Position numbers and translations under genes: made by a program. Shown here one piece after another: positions 44,419-53,181 of a DNA stretch of 64,000 nt. A model generated the notes under the pieces. The model was not told the origin of the DNA. It made no database searches and saw nothing but the letters and a program-made list of their open reading frames with translations. Numbering within the stretch: position 1 is the first letter of the stretch; every line of letters begins with the position of its first letter. The stretch is from Armatimonadota bacterium (GTDB lineage Bacteria; Armatimonadota; Zipacnadia; JAUWAU01). The stretch is from contig JAUWAU010000033.1 of NCBI GenBank assembly GCA_030601885.1, positions 1 to 64,000 on the forward strand. Reading direction: 5' to 3'.

Positions 44419-46029
44419 CTACAGCTCCGGCGCCTCCTGCTCTGCGTCCATCCCCTCGTGCTGGACGTCGAGCCGGCCGACGAGGCTGTCGAGCGTGTCG
44501 GCGGAGATGATGCCGCGCTGGTAGGCATCCAGGAGCGCTCTTTTCTCGGCGTGGTACACGAGCCGGCGGGCTTCGGCGAGCTGCACTGCCTCAAGCGCCT
44601 GCTCCTCGCGGTGCATCTCGTCGAGCTGCTCCTCGAGCTCCTGCGTCTCCTCCTGATATGCCCGGGCGAGTCCGGTGTGCAGGCGCGAGGTGAGTACGTG
44701 TGTGCCTCGCAGGCCCTCGAGGGCAGCGAGAGCGGCGCGATTGGCGATGATCTGCCCGATGCAGCGCTCGAAGCGCGCGGCGGCCTCGGACCTGCGGGCG
44801 AGGCCGAGCCACTTCACGAGGCGGCCGATGCTCAGGCCCTGGAGGACGAGGCTGAGGAAGACCACGCCGAAGGTGGCCGGCAGTAGGAAGTCCGATCCGG
44901 CCCATCCGCGCAGGCCCTCAGGCACCCGCAGCACCATGATCATGGACAGCGCGCCCTTGAGCCCGCCCCATGTCAGCACGTGGCGCCACGCCACCGGCAC
45001 GGCCTCGGCCACCCTCGAAAGAATGTATCCCGCGCCGTGGCTGACCAAGGCGCGGCTGATGAGGTAGATGAGGTACACCGCGAAGACAAGCCCGATCAGC
45101 GTCCCGGGCTGCGTCACCCCCTCGAGGCGGCTCAGCTCGACGCCAATGAGCAGGAAGATCACGGAGTTGACCACGAAGGTCGCGTATTCCCAGAAGGTAT
45201 GGAGCGTCACCACCGTCTTGGGCGACATACCGGTCGCTCTGCCGTAGTTGCCCATCCAGAGCCCGGCGACGACCACAGCGATGACGCCGGAAAAATGGTG
45301 CCCGCCGATGTGCACCTGCTCGGCGGCCAGAAAGGCGCCGTAGGCCAGGATGGTGCTCAGCGTCACCTCGATGAGGTGGTCGTCAATGCTGCGAGTGAGG
45401 CGTGAGGCCACCAGTCCGAGGACAGCGCCCACAACGGTGCCCCCCACGCAGACCACGACGAAACTGGCCACTCCGGCGCTCACCGATATTGGGCCACCGG
45501 CTCGGGCCGCCTCCAGCAGCACTGAGAAGATCACCAGGCCGACGGCGTCGTTGAAGAGACTCTCGCCCCCCACCAGCACGGAGAGGCGCTTCGGGACGCC
45601 AAGCGTGCGGAACATCGAGAGCACCGAGATCGGATCGGTGGGTGAGATGATGGCGCCGAGCAACAGCGCCTGCAGCAGTGGCAGGCCCAGGAGCGCATGG
45701 CAGAGCAGGCCCACCAGGCCGATGCTCAAGATGGTGCCCGGGATGGCGAGGGTGAAGATGGCGCCGGCGTTGCGGCTGAAGTGTTCCCACTTCAGGTTGA
45801 GCGCCGCCTCGAACAGCAGGGGCGGAAGCAGCAGATAGAAGCAGATGGCCGCGTACTGCTCATCGGTGAAGCGCAGGCCGGGCAAAGCCCGCGTCACGGC
45901 GAGCGCCAGGCCGGCCAGCACCAGCACGACCGTGTACGGCAGCCGCAGGCGCCGGACGATGAGCGCGACGCCCATCGCCACGATCAGGAGGCCCAGCACG
46001 GCTTCCATCGCCTGATGCAGCTCTGTCAT
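44419..46029 (-). CDS. CPA1-family Na+/H+ antiporter (NhaP-type)
   Basis: A 536-residue cation/proton antiporter with 12-13 membrane helices. Family residues are visible: the SPTDPISVLS helix break, GGESLFNDAVGLV with the Asn-Asp pair that binds cation, and ALSMIMVLRVPEG. A cytoplasmic C-terminus of 130 residues has an acidic coiled segment (EETQELEEQLDEMHREEQ). It exports Na+ or K+ in exchange for H+ for pH and salt homeostasis. ATG 46029 follows a GGGG stretch. It is divergent from the R3H/AAA protein gene across about 110 bp. No regulator is adjacent. Confidence 0.9.
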   Translation of the reverse strand: MTELHQAMEAVLGLLIVAMGVALIVRRLRLPYTVVLVLAGLALAVTRALPGLRFTDEQYAAICFYLLLPPLLFEAALNLKWEHFSRNAGAIFTLAIPGTILSIGLVGLLCHALLGLPLLQALLLGAIISPTDPISVLSMFRTLGVPKRLSVLVGGESLFNDAVGLVIFSVLLEAARAGGPISVSAGVASFVVVCVGGTVVGAVLGLVASRLTRSIDDHLIEVTLSTILAYGAFLAAEQVHIGGHHFSGVIAVVVAGLWMGNYGRATGMSPKTVVTLHTFWEYATFVVNSVIFLLIGVELSRLEGVTQPGTLIGLVFAVYLIYLISRALVSHGAGYILSRVAEAVPVAWRHVLTWGGLKGALSMIMVLRVPEGLRGWAGSDFLLPATFGVVFLSLVLQGLSIGRLVKWLGLARRSEAAARFERCIGQIIANRAALAALEGLRGTHVLTSRLHTGLARAYQEETQELEEQLDEMHREEQALEAVQLAEARRLVYHAEKRALLDAYQRGIISADTLDSLVGRLDVQHEGMDAEQEAPEL

Positions 46030-46091
46030 GACCCCGTCCCTCGCGCCGCTGGGTTATCAGCAACACGCCCCAGTAGCTTTCGCGTACTTGC

Positions 46092-46121
46092 TTGACACCC
46101 CTTCTTGGGCGGCGCTATAAT
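46092..46121 (+). promoter_or_regulatory. Consensus sigma70-type promoter of R3H ATPase gene
   Basis: TTGACA at 46092-46097 and TATAAT at 46116-46121, 18-nt spacer. Both hexamers are perfect. The gene starts about 20 nt further on. Confidence 0.8.
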
Positions 46122-46141
46122 CCCGGACGGTGGTGAGGCAG

Positions 46142-47653
46142 ATGGGGCGAGAAGTGCGTATCACCCATGATATCGAGCGGCTCCTGGCGGCGCTCCCGGA
46201 GCATATGCAGCGCGTGCTGGAGGCGCGGCAGGACATCGACGAGCTTCTGGAGGTCGTCCTCGATCTCGGTCGGCCGCCCGAGGCGCGTTTCCCCGACGAC
46301 GGCTTCGTGTACCTGGACGAAGAGGAGTGCACGCCGGCCGATATTGAGCACGTGGTGGCGAGGGTGGGCGAATTCGGCCACGACAATCGGGCCGGCATAC
46401 GCCGCACGCTGCACCGCATTTCGGCCATCCGCAACCGCACCGGGGCCGTCGTCGGGCTCACGTGTCGTGTGGGCCGGGCCGTCTACGGTACGATAGACAT
46501 TGTCAGCGATGTGGTCGAGAGCGGGCGCAATCTGCTGCTTCTCGGACGGCCCGGCGTCGGCAAGACGACCATGCTGCGGGAAGTGGCTCGGGTGCTGAGT
46601 GACGAGTTTGACAAGCGCGTCATCGTGGTGGACACCTCGAACGAGATCGCCGGCGACGGCGACATTCCCCACCCGGCTATCGGGCGGGCCAGGCGGATGC
46701 AGGTGGAGCGTCCGGAGAAGCAGCACGACGTGATGATCGAGGCCGTGGAGAACCATATGCCTGAGGTCATCATCGTTGATGAGATCGGCACGGAGCAGGA
46801 TGCCTTTGCCGCCCGCACCATCGCCGAGCGCGGCGTGCAGCTCGTCGGCACTGCCCACGGCAACACGCTGACGAACTTGTACCAGAATCCGACGCTGTGC
46901 GACCTCGTCGGCGGCATCCAGGCAGTCACGCTCGGTGACGAGGAGGCCCGGCGCCGAGGCACACAGAAGACCGTGCTTGAGCGCAAGGCGCCGCCCACCT
47001 TCGATACGGTCGTCGAGATCATGGAGATCGATCGCCTGTCCATCCATCACGACGTTGCTGCCACCGTGGATGCCCTGCTGCGCGGACAGCCGGTCAAGGG
47101 CGAGACACGCGTGCGGGCGGCCGATGGGAGCGTGGAGGTCGTGCAGCGGGAGGAGCTCCCGTCGCCCGACGAGGTCGCCCGAGCGCCGATCGCTCAGGGC
47201 CCCGACTGGCTGCCGGCCGTGACGAAGATATACCCGTGGGGCGTCAGCCGTCGCCGCCTTGAGAAGGCTATCCGTGAACTTCGAGTACCGGCCAGCGTGA
47301 CCATGGACGCCAAGCAGGCTGATCTCGTCATCGCGCTGGGCTCCCCCCACGACAAGCGTCGCAAGACCGCCTCGAAAGGGCCGGAATTCACGGTCCACAG
47401 CAATACCTACGGCCAGATATACGCCTGCCTTCGCAGCGTATTCAATGTGAGTGAGACAGCGCGGGAGCAACTTGCCCTCAAGGAGGCCGAAGACGCGCTC
47501 AGCCGCGCGCTCGCCACGAACGAGTCCGTGGAGTTAACGCCGCAGAACGCGTACATCCGCCGCCTGCAACATGAGTACGTGAGCCGTCACAACCTCCGCT
47601 CCAGCAGCGTGGGCAGAGAGCCACACCGGCGCGTGCGCGTCATGCCGGCGTGA
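46142..47653 (+). CDS. SpoIIIAA/Ycf45-like R3H-domain AAA ATPase
   Basis: A 503-residue protein related to SpoIIIAA and cyanobacterial Ycf45. The P-loop is LLGRPGVGKTTMLREVARV, Walker B is VIIVDEIGTEQDA, and TAHGNTL is the sensor segment. The C-terminal region contains an R3H-like nucleic-acid-binding module around ANESVELTPQNAYIRRLQHE. Members bind single-stranded nucleic acid and ATP, with unclear roles outside sporulation. ATG 46142 follows a GAGG site; the GTG at 46130 is also in frame. Strong promoter at 46092-46121. No sporulation genes are nearby, so a housekeeping role is likely. Confidence 0.85.
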   Translation: MGREVRITHDIERLLAALPEHMQRVLEARQDIDELLEVVLDLGRPPEARFPDDGFVYLDEEECTPADIEHVVARVGEFGHDNRAGIRRTLHRISAIRNRTGAVVGLTCRVGRAVYGTIDIVSDVVESGRNLLLLGRPGVGKTTMLREVARVLSDEFDKRVIVVDTSNEIAGDGDIPHPAIGRARRMQVERPEKQHDVMIEAVENHMPEVIIVDEIGTEQDAFAARTIAERGVQLVGTAHGNTLTNLYQNPTLCDLVGGIQAVTLGDEEARRRGTQKTVLERKAPPTFDTVVEIMEIDRLSIHHDVAATVDALLRGQPVKGETRVRAADGSVEVVQREELPSPDEVARAPIAQGPDWLPAVTKIYPWGVSRRRLEKAIRELRVPASVTMDAKQADLVIALGSPHDKRRKTASKGPEFTVHSNTYGQIYACLRSVFNVSETAREQLALKEAEDALSRALATNESVELTPQNAYIRRLQHEYVSRHNLRSSSVGREPHRRVRVMPA

Positions 47654-47686
47654 CAGTTATCAGTGGTCGGTGGTCAGTGGCCAGTC
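47652..47686. repeat. Heptad repeat (GTCAGTG type)
   Basis: Four degenerate seven-base units, ATCAGTG, GTCGGTG, GTCAGTG and GCCAGTC, stand in tandem between the R3H gene and tmk, overlapping the end of the former. They belong to the dispersed family listed in the findings. Confidence 0.5.
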
Positions 47687-47754
47687 CGACGCTGCTAATA
47701 CGACCGTATGCCGGCAGCCACCAGCAACTAGCGAGTGCCCGCTGTCCCAACTCT

Positions 47755-48390
47755 ATGCGCGGAATCTTTCTGACCATCGAGGGCGTCGAAGGGTGCGGCA
47801 AGAGCACGCAAGTCGCGCTGCTGGACGAATTGCTGCGCGGCAAGGGCTTCAAAACACTGGTCGCCCGAGATCCCGGGGGGACGCGCATCGGAGAGGTGAT
47901 CAGGGAGCTGCTGCTCTCGCCGGACAGCAGCGAAATGACGTCCGTATGCGAGCTTCTCCTATTCGCCGCCGCACGCGCTCAGCTCGTACGGGAGCTCATC
48001 CGTCCGGCCGTGGCCGCCGGAACGATTGTGCTGTCGGACCGCTTCTCGGCATCCACCTACGCGTACCAGGGCATCGCGCTCGGCATCGGCGAAGCTGCAT
48101 TTGACGCCGCGGACGGGCTGGCCACCGAAGGCGAGGCGCCCGACCTGACCATCGTCCTGGATCTTCCCGCGGCGGAGGGCAGGCGACGCCAGGGCAGCGC
48201 TTTGCCGGGGGGAGGCGATCGGATCGAGCAGCGCAGCATGGAGTTTCACGAGCGCGTGCGGGAGGGGTATCTCGCGTACGCGCGGCGCCATCCGGATCGC
48301 GTGGTGGTCCTGGACGGCAGCCCCAGCGAGGACGCCGTGCATCAAGAGGTCATCGCCAAGGTCACACCAATCCTACCGGAAAGGACGTAG
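47755..48390 (+). CDS. tmk: Thymidylate kinase
   Basis: A 211-residue kinase that phosphorylates dTMP to dTDP. The P-loop is GVEGCGKSTQ near residue 10. ARDPGGTRIGE replaces the common REPGGT motif, keeping the Pro-Gly-Gly-Thr core. DRFSASTYAYQG is the DR(Y/H) motif that contacts dTMP. The LID region is QGSALPGGGDRIEQ. ATG 47755 was chosen because the family N-terminus starts here; no strong Shine-Dalgarno is visible. It is followed by holB, as is common for tmk. The gene sits between two stretches of repeat-like intergenic sequence. Confidence 0.96.
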   Translation: MRGIFLTIEGVEGCGKSTQVALLDELLRGKGFKTLVARDPGGTRIGEVIRELLLSPDSSEMTSVCELLLFAAARAQLVRELIRPAVAAGTIVLSDRFSASTYAYQGIALGIGEAAFDAADGLATEGEAPDLTIVLDLPAAEGRRRQGSALPGGGDRIEQRSMEFHERVREGYLAYARRHPDRVVVLDGSPSEDAVHQEVIAKVTPILPERT

Positions 48391-48479
48391 GCGCAAGGGT
48401 AACGGAAGAGATAGCCAATGTGTGCGTTCCGCAGTCCTTCTGGCTTGACCCTTTTCCCCTTACCCTTTGCCCTGCCTCA

Positions 48480-49616
48480 ATGGGTTTCAGCGACATCGTC
48501 GGTCACGAGCGCTGCATTGAGGTGCTGAGGCGCGCGATAGCTGCAGAGCGCGTGCCGCAGGCCTACTTGTTCTGTGGGCCGAACAACATCGGCAAGACGC
48601 TCGTGGCCACCACCTTCGCGAAAGCCGTCAATTGCGCTGCGCCACACGAGGGCTCGGAGTTGCCTGACGCGTGCGGCGCCTGTCCGTCCTGCACCAAGGT
48701 GAACGCGGGAGCGCACCCCGACGTCACCATCGTCGGGCCGGTGACGCAACTGCGCTCCGGGGAGCAGAGCGACGGCACCGAGATGTACGTGGAAGGCACG
48801 ATGATCCGCACCGAGCAGGTGGGCAATCTGATCGCCAGCGCCCATCTCACTCCGGTCGAGGCACGGCGCAAGGTATACATCATCCAGCATGCGGAGGCGA
48901 TGAACGAGGCGTCGGCGAATCGACTGCTGAAGACGCTGGAGGAGCCGCCAGGGATAACAACGTTCGTGCTCACGACGCCGAGCCCATCGCAACTCCTGCC
49001 AACCATCCAGTCGCGCTGTCAATGGCTCCGGTTCGGACCAGTGCCGGCACCGGTCGCGGCCGAGAGGCTGCAGGCGGAGCTGCCCGAGTTGCCCGGCGAC
49101 GTCATCTCCGCAGCCGTTGGGCTCTCGGACGGCCGCTTCGGCTGGGCGAAGACGGTGCTCTCGCATCCGCCCTTGCTCGAGATCCGTGATGCGGTGCTGG
49201 AGACGGCCCTATCATTGCCGTCGCTGGAGCTGATTCAGGCTCTGTGGTGCGCGGAGCGCCTGATCGACGCCGCGGAACGGTGGTGGATCACCGTGGCGGG
49301 CGAGGAGGTCGGCGCCGAGGCGCTCCGCCGGCATCGGGATCGAGTCCTCAGGGCCCAGGTCGGCGAGCTGCTCAGCGTGCTGCTCTCGTGGTTCCGCGAT
49401 CTGGCCCTGGCGTCGGCCGGGCCAGACGCCGGCGAGCTCGTCAACGCCGATCGGGCCGACGGCCTCCGTGCGGCCGCAGCCGGGGTGGATCCGGCGGCCG
49501 CGCACGAGGCCTGCCAGGTCATAGGCGATAGCCGCCGGTTCATTCAAATTGGCAATGCGAACCTCCGCCTCGCTCTCGAGGTTATGTTCATCAAGCTGAT
49601 CAGAGGCAGTCGTTAG
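48480..49616 (+). CDS. holB: DNA polymerase III delta' subunit
   Basis: A 378-residue clamp-loader subunit. It has the degenerate P-loop FCGPNNIGKTLVA, a four-Cys zinc module (CGACPSC and upstream Cys), ANRLLKTLEEPP, and TIQSRCQWLRF, the SRC motif of clamp loaders. Its job in the clamp loader is to help open the sliding clamp and place it on primed DNA. ATG 48480 begins the conserved region; the 90 bp before it hold pyrimidine-rich intergenic DNA (CCCTTTGCCCTG) and no ribosome site. It follows tmk. Confidence 0.94.
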   Translation: MGFSDIVGHERCIEVLRRAIAAERVPQAYLFCGPNNIGKTLVATTFAKAVNCAAPHEGSELPDACGACPSCTKVNAGAHPDVTIVGPVTQLRSGEQSDGTEMYVEGTMIRTEQVGNLIASAHLTPVEARRKVYIIQHAEAMNEASANRLLKTLEEPPGITTFVLTTPSPSQLLPTIQSRCQWLRFGPVPAPVAAERLQAELPELPGDVISAAVGLSDGRFGWAKTVLSHPPLLEIRDAVLETALSLPSLELIQALWCAERLIDAAERWWITVAGEEVGAEALRRHRDRVLRAQVGELLSVLLSWFRDLALASAGPDAGELVNADRADGLRAAAAGVDPAAAHEACQVIGDSRRFIQIGNANLRLALEVMFIKLIRGSR

Positions 49617-49662
49617 TCGTCAGTGGCCCCGTCAGTTCTTAGTTGCCAGTCTACGGCAACTG
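49612..49662. repeat. Heptad-type repeat downstream of holB
   Basis: AGTCGTTAGTCGTCAGTGGC and a further TTCTTAGTTGCCAGTC show the AGTCGTN/GTCAGTG units of the dispersed family. Confidence 0.5.
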
Positions 49663-49704
49663 CTGGGGCAGTGACCACAGACGCACTGGAGGCGATGCAA
49701 CCAG

Positions 49705-50952
49705 ATGATGAACGAAGCGCTCGCGCAAACTGACCCGGAAATGGCCGATGTCCTGACGAGGGAGCTCGATCGCCAGCAGAACACCCTCGTGCTGATACCC
49801 TCGGAGAACTACGCCAGCAAGGCGGTGCTGCTCGCCAGCGGCTGCATCATGACCAACAAGTACGCCGAGGGATCGCCGGGCAAGCGATACTACAACGGCT
49901 GCGAGCTCGTGGATCGTGCCGAGAGCCTCGCCATCGAGCGGGCCACGGAGCTATTCGGATGCGATCATGTAAACGTGCAGCCTCTCACCGGCGCAGTGGC
50001 CAACATGGCCGCGTACGACGCCCTGCTCGAGGACGGCGACACGATACTGGCGATGGAGCTGAACCACGGCGGGCACCTGACGCATGGGCATCCGCTCAAC
50101 TTCTCGGGCCGCTGGTACAACTGCATCTCGTACGGGGTGACGCGGGACGCGGAGGTCATCGACTATGACCAGCTCCGGTCGCTGGCCCGGGAGCACCAGC
50201 CGAAGCTTATCGTCGCCGGTGCCAGCGCCTATCCGCGCATCATGGAGTTCGAGCGCTTCCGTGAGGTTGCCGACGAAGTCGGCGCATACCTGATGGCCGA
50301 CATTGCCCACGTTGCCGGCCTCATCGTCGCCGACGAGCATCCGGATCCGATACCGCACTGCGATGTGGTCACCACCACCACGCACAAGACGCTGCGTGGG
50401 CCGCGGGCAGCGATCATCATGTGCCGGCAGGAGCACGCCCAGGCCATCGATCGGGCCGTTTTCCCCGGCATTCAGTCGGGGCCGCAGATGCATGTGGTCG
50501 CAGCCAAGGCGGTGGCGTTCAAGGAGGCGCTCTCGCCCGATTTCAAGGAGTATCAGCACCAGATCGTTCTGAATGCCAAGGCGATCGCCCAGTCGCTCAT
50601 GGACCAGGGCTTCCGCCTCGTGTCGGGGGGTACGGACAATCACCTCATGTTGGTGGACCTCAGCGACAAGGGCATCACCGGGCGCGACGCGGCCGATCGG
50701 CTCGAGCAAGCCGGCATCTGCGTCAACAAGAACCTCGTCCCCTTCGACACGCAGAGCCCCGTCGTCACCAGCGGGATCCGCCCCGGCTCACCGGCTGTTA
50801 CGACTCGGGGCATGAAGGAGCCGGAGATGACCCTCATCGGCGAGCTCATGGCGCGAGTGCTCGACGCCGGCGATGACGCCTTCGTGATCGCCGAAGTTCG
50901 CGAGAAGGTCCGAGAGCTGTGTGAGCGGTTCCCGATATACACGGACCTGTGA
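49705..50952 (+). CDS. glyA: Serine hydroxymethyltransferase
   Basis: A 415-residue PLP enzyme that interconverts serine and glycine with transfer of a one-carbon unit to tetrahydrofolate. The PLP-binding Lys is in [12 protein letters not shown], and the substrate-facing [18 protein letters not shown] and [11 protein letters not shown] segments are present. [10 protein letters not shown] is also typical. ATG 49705 was kept; a weak GGAGG lies about 12 nt upstream. The folC gene two genes downstream gives a folate theme. Length and motifs are normal. Confidence 0.97.
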   Translation: MMNEALAQTDPEMADVLTRELDRQQNTLVLIPSENYASKAVLLASGCIMTNKYAEGSPGKRYYNGCELVDRAESLAIERATELFGCDHVNVQPLTGAVANMAAYDALLEDGDTILAMELNHGGHLTHGHPLNFSGRWYNCISYGVTRDAEVIDYDQLRSLAREHQPKLIVAGASAYPRIMEFERFREVADEVGAYLMADIAHVAGLIVADEHPDPIPHCDVVTTTTHKTLRGPRAAIIMCRQEHAQAIDRAVFPGIQSGPQMHVVAAKAVAFKEALSPDFKEYQHQIVLNAKAIAQSLMDQGFRLVSGGTDNHLMLVDLSDKGITGRDAADRLEQAGICVNKNLVPFDTQSPVVTSGIRPGSPAVTTRGMKEPEMTLIGELMARVLDAGDDAFVIAEVREKVRELCERFPIYTDL

Positions 50953-50968
50953 GACAGTTGCGAGTCAT

Positions 50969-50990
50969 TAGTCAATAGTCATTAGTCAAA
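50969..50990 (+). repeat. Left inverted repeat of the 51-kb cassette
   Basis: A 22-bp sequence of TAGTCAN heptads, identical but inverted at 51383-51404 (pairing verified base by base). It sits 17 nt after the glyA stop, the start of the repeat tract being at 50963. Confidence 0.88.
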
Positions 50991-51015
50991 CGACATCGGG
51001 AACGGATGGCGACGC

Positions 51016-51387
51016 GTGAGCAGCTACAGGGACCTGCAAGTGTGGCGCAAGGCCATGGGCCTGGTGGTCATGGTGTACCGACACACACAGGCGTATCCGA
51101 GCGACGAACGATTCGGCCTCACCAGCCAGACACGCCGGGCCGCAACATCGATTCCGGCGAACATAGCGGAGGGACAGGCCCGGAAGAGCAATCCGTCGTT
51201 CCGGAACTTCCTGAGAATCGCCCTCGGGTCCATGGCCGAATTGGAGACCCACGTGGAGATAGCAAGACGCTTGAGCTATCTCGACCAACAAGCCGCACGA
51301 TCGCTCCTGCAGGCCGCCGACGAGGTCGGTCGGATGCTTCAAGGCCTGCTCAAGTCGCTCGGGGATGCAGCGGGAGCTCGCCTTTGA
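51016..51387 (+). CDS. Four-helix-bundle protein (23S rRNA intervening-sequence protein type)
   Basis: A 123-residue member of the four-helix-bundle family first noticed as ORFs inside 23S rRNA intervening sequences. The characteristic N-terminus is YRDLQVWRKAMGLVVMVY. ATSIPANIAEGQARKSNPSF, LRIALGSMAELETHVEIA and a final helix complete the bundle. It has no catalytic residues that I can see, and its molecular function is not established. GTG 51016 has a weak ribosome site. It is enclosed by perfect inverted 22-bp repeats, so the gene seems to travel with them. Confidence 0.9.
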   Translation: MSSYRDLQVWRKAMGLVVMVYRHTQAYPSDERFGLTSQTRRAATSIPANIAEGQARKSNPSFRNFLRIALGSMAELETHVEIARRLSYLDQQAARSLLQAADEVGRMLQGLLKSLGDAAGARL

Positions 51388-51404
51388 CTAATGACTATTG
51401 ACTA
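51383..51404 (-). repeat. Right inverted repeat of the 51-kb cassette
   Basis: Perfect inverted copy of 50969-50990, beginning inside the last codons of the four-helix-bundle gene. Further units (TTGACTG, ACGACTC) extend to 51418. Confidence 0.88.
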
Positions 51405-51430
51405 TTGACTGACGACTCCCTCCTGTCCAC

Positions 51431-52828
51431 ATGACCTACCACGAGGCAATCGCCTACCTCGAGTCCTTCGTTGACTACGAGAAGCTGATGGGATACGTGT
51501 ACGATCCCGTCCGCTTTAACCTCGCTCGCCCGCGCCGCCTCCTGGCAGCGCTCGGCAACCCCCAACAGCGCTTCGACGCGATACACATCGCCGGTACCAA
51601 GGGCAAGGGGTCGGCGGCGATCATGACGGATGCCATGCTGCGCGCTGCCGGCTACCGCAGCGGCCTATTCACCCAACCACATCTCGTCTCGTTCCGAGAG
51701 CGCATTGTTACCGACGGCGAACTCATCCCCGAACAGAACCTGGCGGCGCTCGTCGAGCGCGTGCAGCCGGCCATCGAAGAACACAAGGAGCATCCGGAGG
51801 AGGGCCGGCTGAGCTTCTTTGAGATATATACGGCCCTGGCCCTGCTGTACTTCGCCGAGCGCGGGGTCGATCTTGCCGTCATGGAGTGCGGCCTCGGCGG
51901 GCGCCTGGACGCCACCAACGTGCTCGCGCCGGTGGTATGCGCCATCACGCCTGTCGGCATTGAGCACACGGCGGAGCTGGGCGACACGCTCGCGGCCATC
52001 GCCGGCGAGAAGGCCGGCATCATAAAGACGCACACGCCGCTCGTCATGGCCCCGCAGGAGCCCGAGGCGGAGGAGGTGATCCTGCGGACCGCCACCGACA
52101 GGGAGGCCGAGGTATATCGGGTCATCGTCGCTGCCGCGGCGACAAGCGGCGAGGGCGCGGTGATGCCGGGCCAACTGCCCACTATCCGCGCTGTGCCCGG
52201 GCGAGTCCGGAACGGCGGCCAAACGTTCACGCTGAAGTGTCACTCGCCGCGTGAGCCCGACCTGCAGTTCTACGATCTCTATCTGCCGGTGATCGGGCGC
52301 CATCAGGTGGCCAACGCGGCTGTCGCCGTGGGCATCATCGCCGTCCTCCGGCAACACTGGCAGCCGAAGCGCGAGGGCGTGGATTGGCCCACGGCGATCC
52401 GCGAGGGGCTGTCGCAAGTGGAGCTGCCGGGTCGCCTCCAGATATGCGAGCGGAATCCATTCCTCATCGTGGACGGCGCTCACACCCGCGAATCGGGGGC
52501 TGCCAGCCGTGCTGCCATCGACGAGTTCATCCCGCACGACAAGCTCGTGCTGGTGCTGGGCTGCCTGCGCGGCAAGAACGTGCGGGCCGTCGCGGAGCAG
52601 TTAGCGGGCGCAGCCGACGAGGTGATCCTCACCGCACCCGAGAGCCCCCGCGCCCTGCCCGTGGAAGAGATGCGGCAGCAGGTACGCGACCTGTGGCCAA
52701 CGGCTCATCGGGCCCCCGATGCGCCTGCCGCCCTTGCGCTGGCGCGAAAGCTCGCCCGGCCCCAAGACGCCATCCTCGTCACCGGATCAATATACCTCGC
52801 CGGCGAAGTTCTGGCTCTGTTGCAATAG
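51431..52828 (+). CDS. folC: Bifunctional folylpolyglutamate/dihydrofolate synthase
   Basis: A 465-residue Mur-ligase-type enzyme that adds glutamate to folates. The P-loop is GTKGKGSAAIM near residue 57, the mid-domain is ECGLGGRLDATNV, which marks FolC, and the C-terminal domain holds DGAHTRESGAA, a variant of the family DGAHN motif. ATG 51431 lies 17 nt after the repeat tract and lacks a clear Shine-Dalgarno. It may have been separated from glyA by insertion of the four-helix-bundle cassette. Length is normal. Confidence 0.95.
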   Translation: MTYHEAIAYLESFVDYEKLMGYVYDPVRFNLARPRRLLAALGNPQQRFDAIHIAGTKGKGSAAIMTDAMLRAAGYRSGLFTQPHLVSFRERIVTDGELIPEQNLAALVERVQPAIEEHKEHPEEGRLSFFEIYTALALLYFAERGVDLAVMECGLGGRLDATNVLAPVVCAITPVGIEHTAELGDTLAAIAGEKAGIIKTHTPLVMAPQEPEAEEVILRTATDREAEVYRVIVAAAATSGEGAVMPGQLPTIRAVPGRVRNGGQTFTLKCHSPREPDLQFYDLYLPVIGRHQVANAAVAVGIIAVLRQHWQPKREGVDWPTAIREGLSQVELPGRLQICERNPFLIVDGAHTRESGAASRAAIDEFIPHDKLVLVLGCLRGKNVRAVAEQLAGAADEVILTAPESPRALPVEEMRQQVRDLWPTAHRAPDAPAALALARKLARPQDAILVTGSIYLAGEVLALLQ

Positions 52829-53181
52829 GGAGTGGTCGCACGGGACACAGGGGGCAAGTCACAGGCCGTGGCCCAATGTGGGGAGCCCTCAGGCCGAACC
52901 GCCGGGTGCCGTGTACCTGAAGCTGGCTGGACCATTCCATGAGAGCGAGTCGCGAGGAGCTGACCAGCGTGATCCTTCTGAAGGCTGCTATCGGGGTCGT
53001 GCTCACCTTCCGCTGCCTCCCCTCGGGTTAAACGGAAGTGTTAACTTGCGTTTACTTGGCCGTGTCACGCCGAGGGAATATGCCAGTTAAGAGTCGCCTG
53101 AGGCGACTAAACCTGATGGGTGCGTGGCGCAGTTCATCGCGCAATCACCACCCTCTCGTGACCAGGGAGCATTGTCGGAGC
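52829..53181. other. 353-bp gap with a hairpin, no gene seen
   Basis: Between folC and the MshEN gene. The one structure found is AGTCGCC-TGA-GGCGACT at 53092-53108, about 75 nt before the next start. No known riboswitch consensus fits, and no -35/-10 pair is convincing. The sequence from 53030 is more AT-rich than its surroundings and may hold the promoter of the next gene. Confidence 0.4.

Noticed and set aside
50963-51418. CRISPR-like repeat pair
   Set aside because: The units are 7-bp heptads with no regular spacers and two copies only in inverted orientation; it is not an array.
53030-53110. c-di-GMP (GEMM) riboswitch before the MshEN gene
   Set aside because: The hairpin AGTCGCC/GGCGACT is present but the conserved GEMM loops and tetraloop receptor sequences are not visible.
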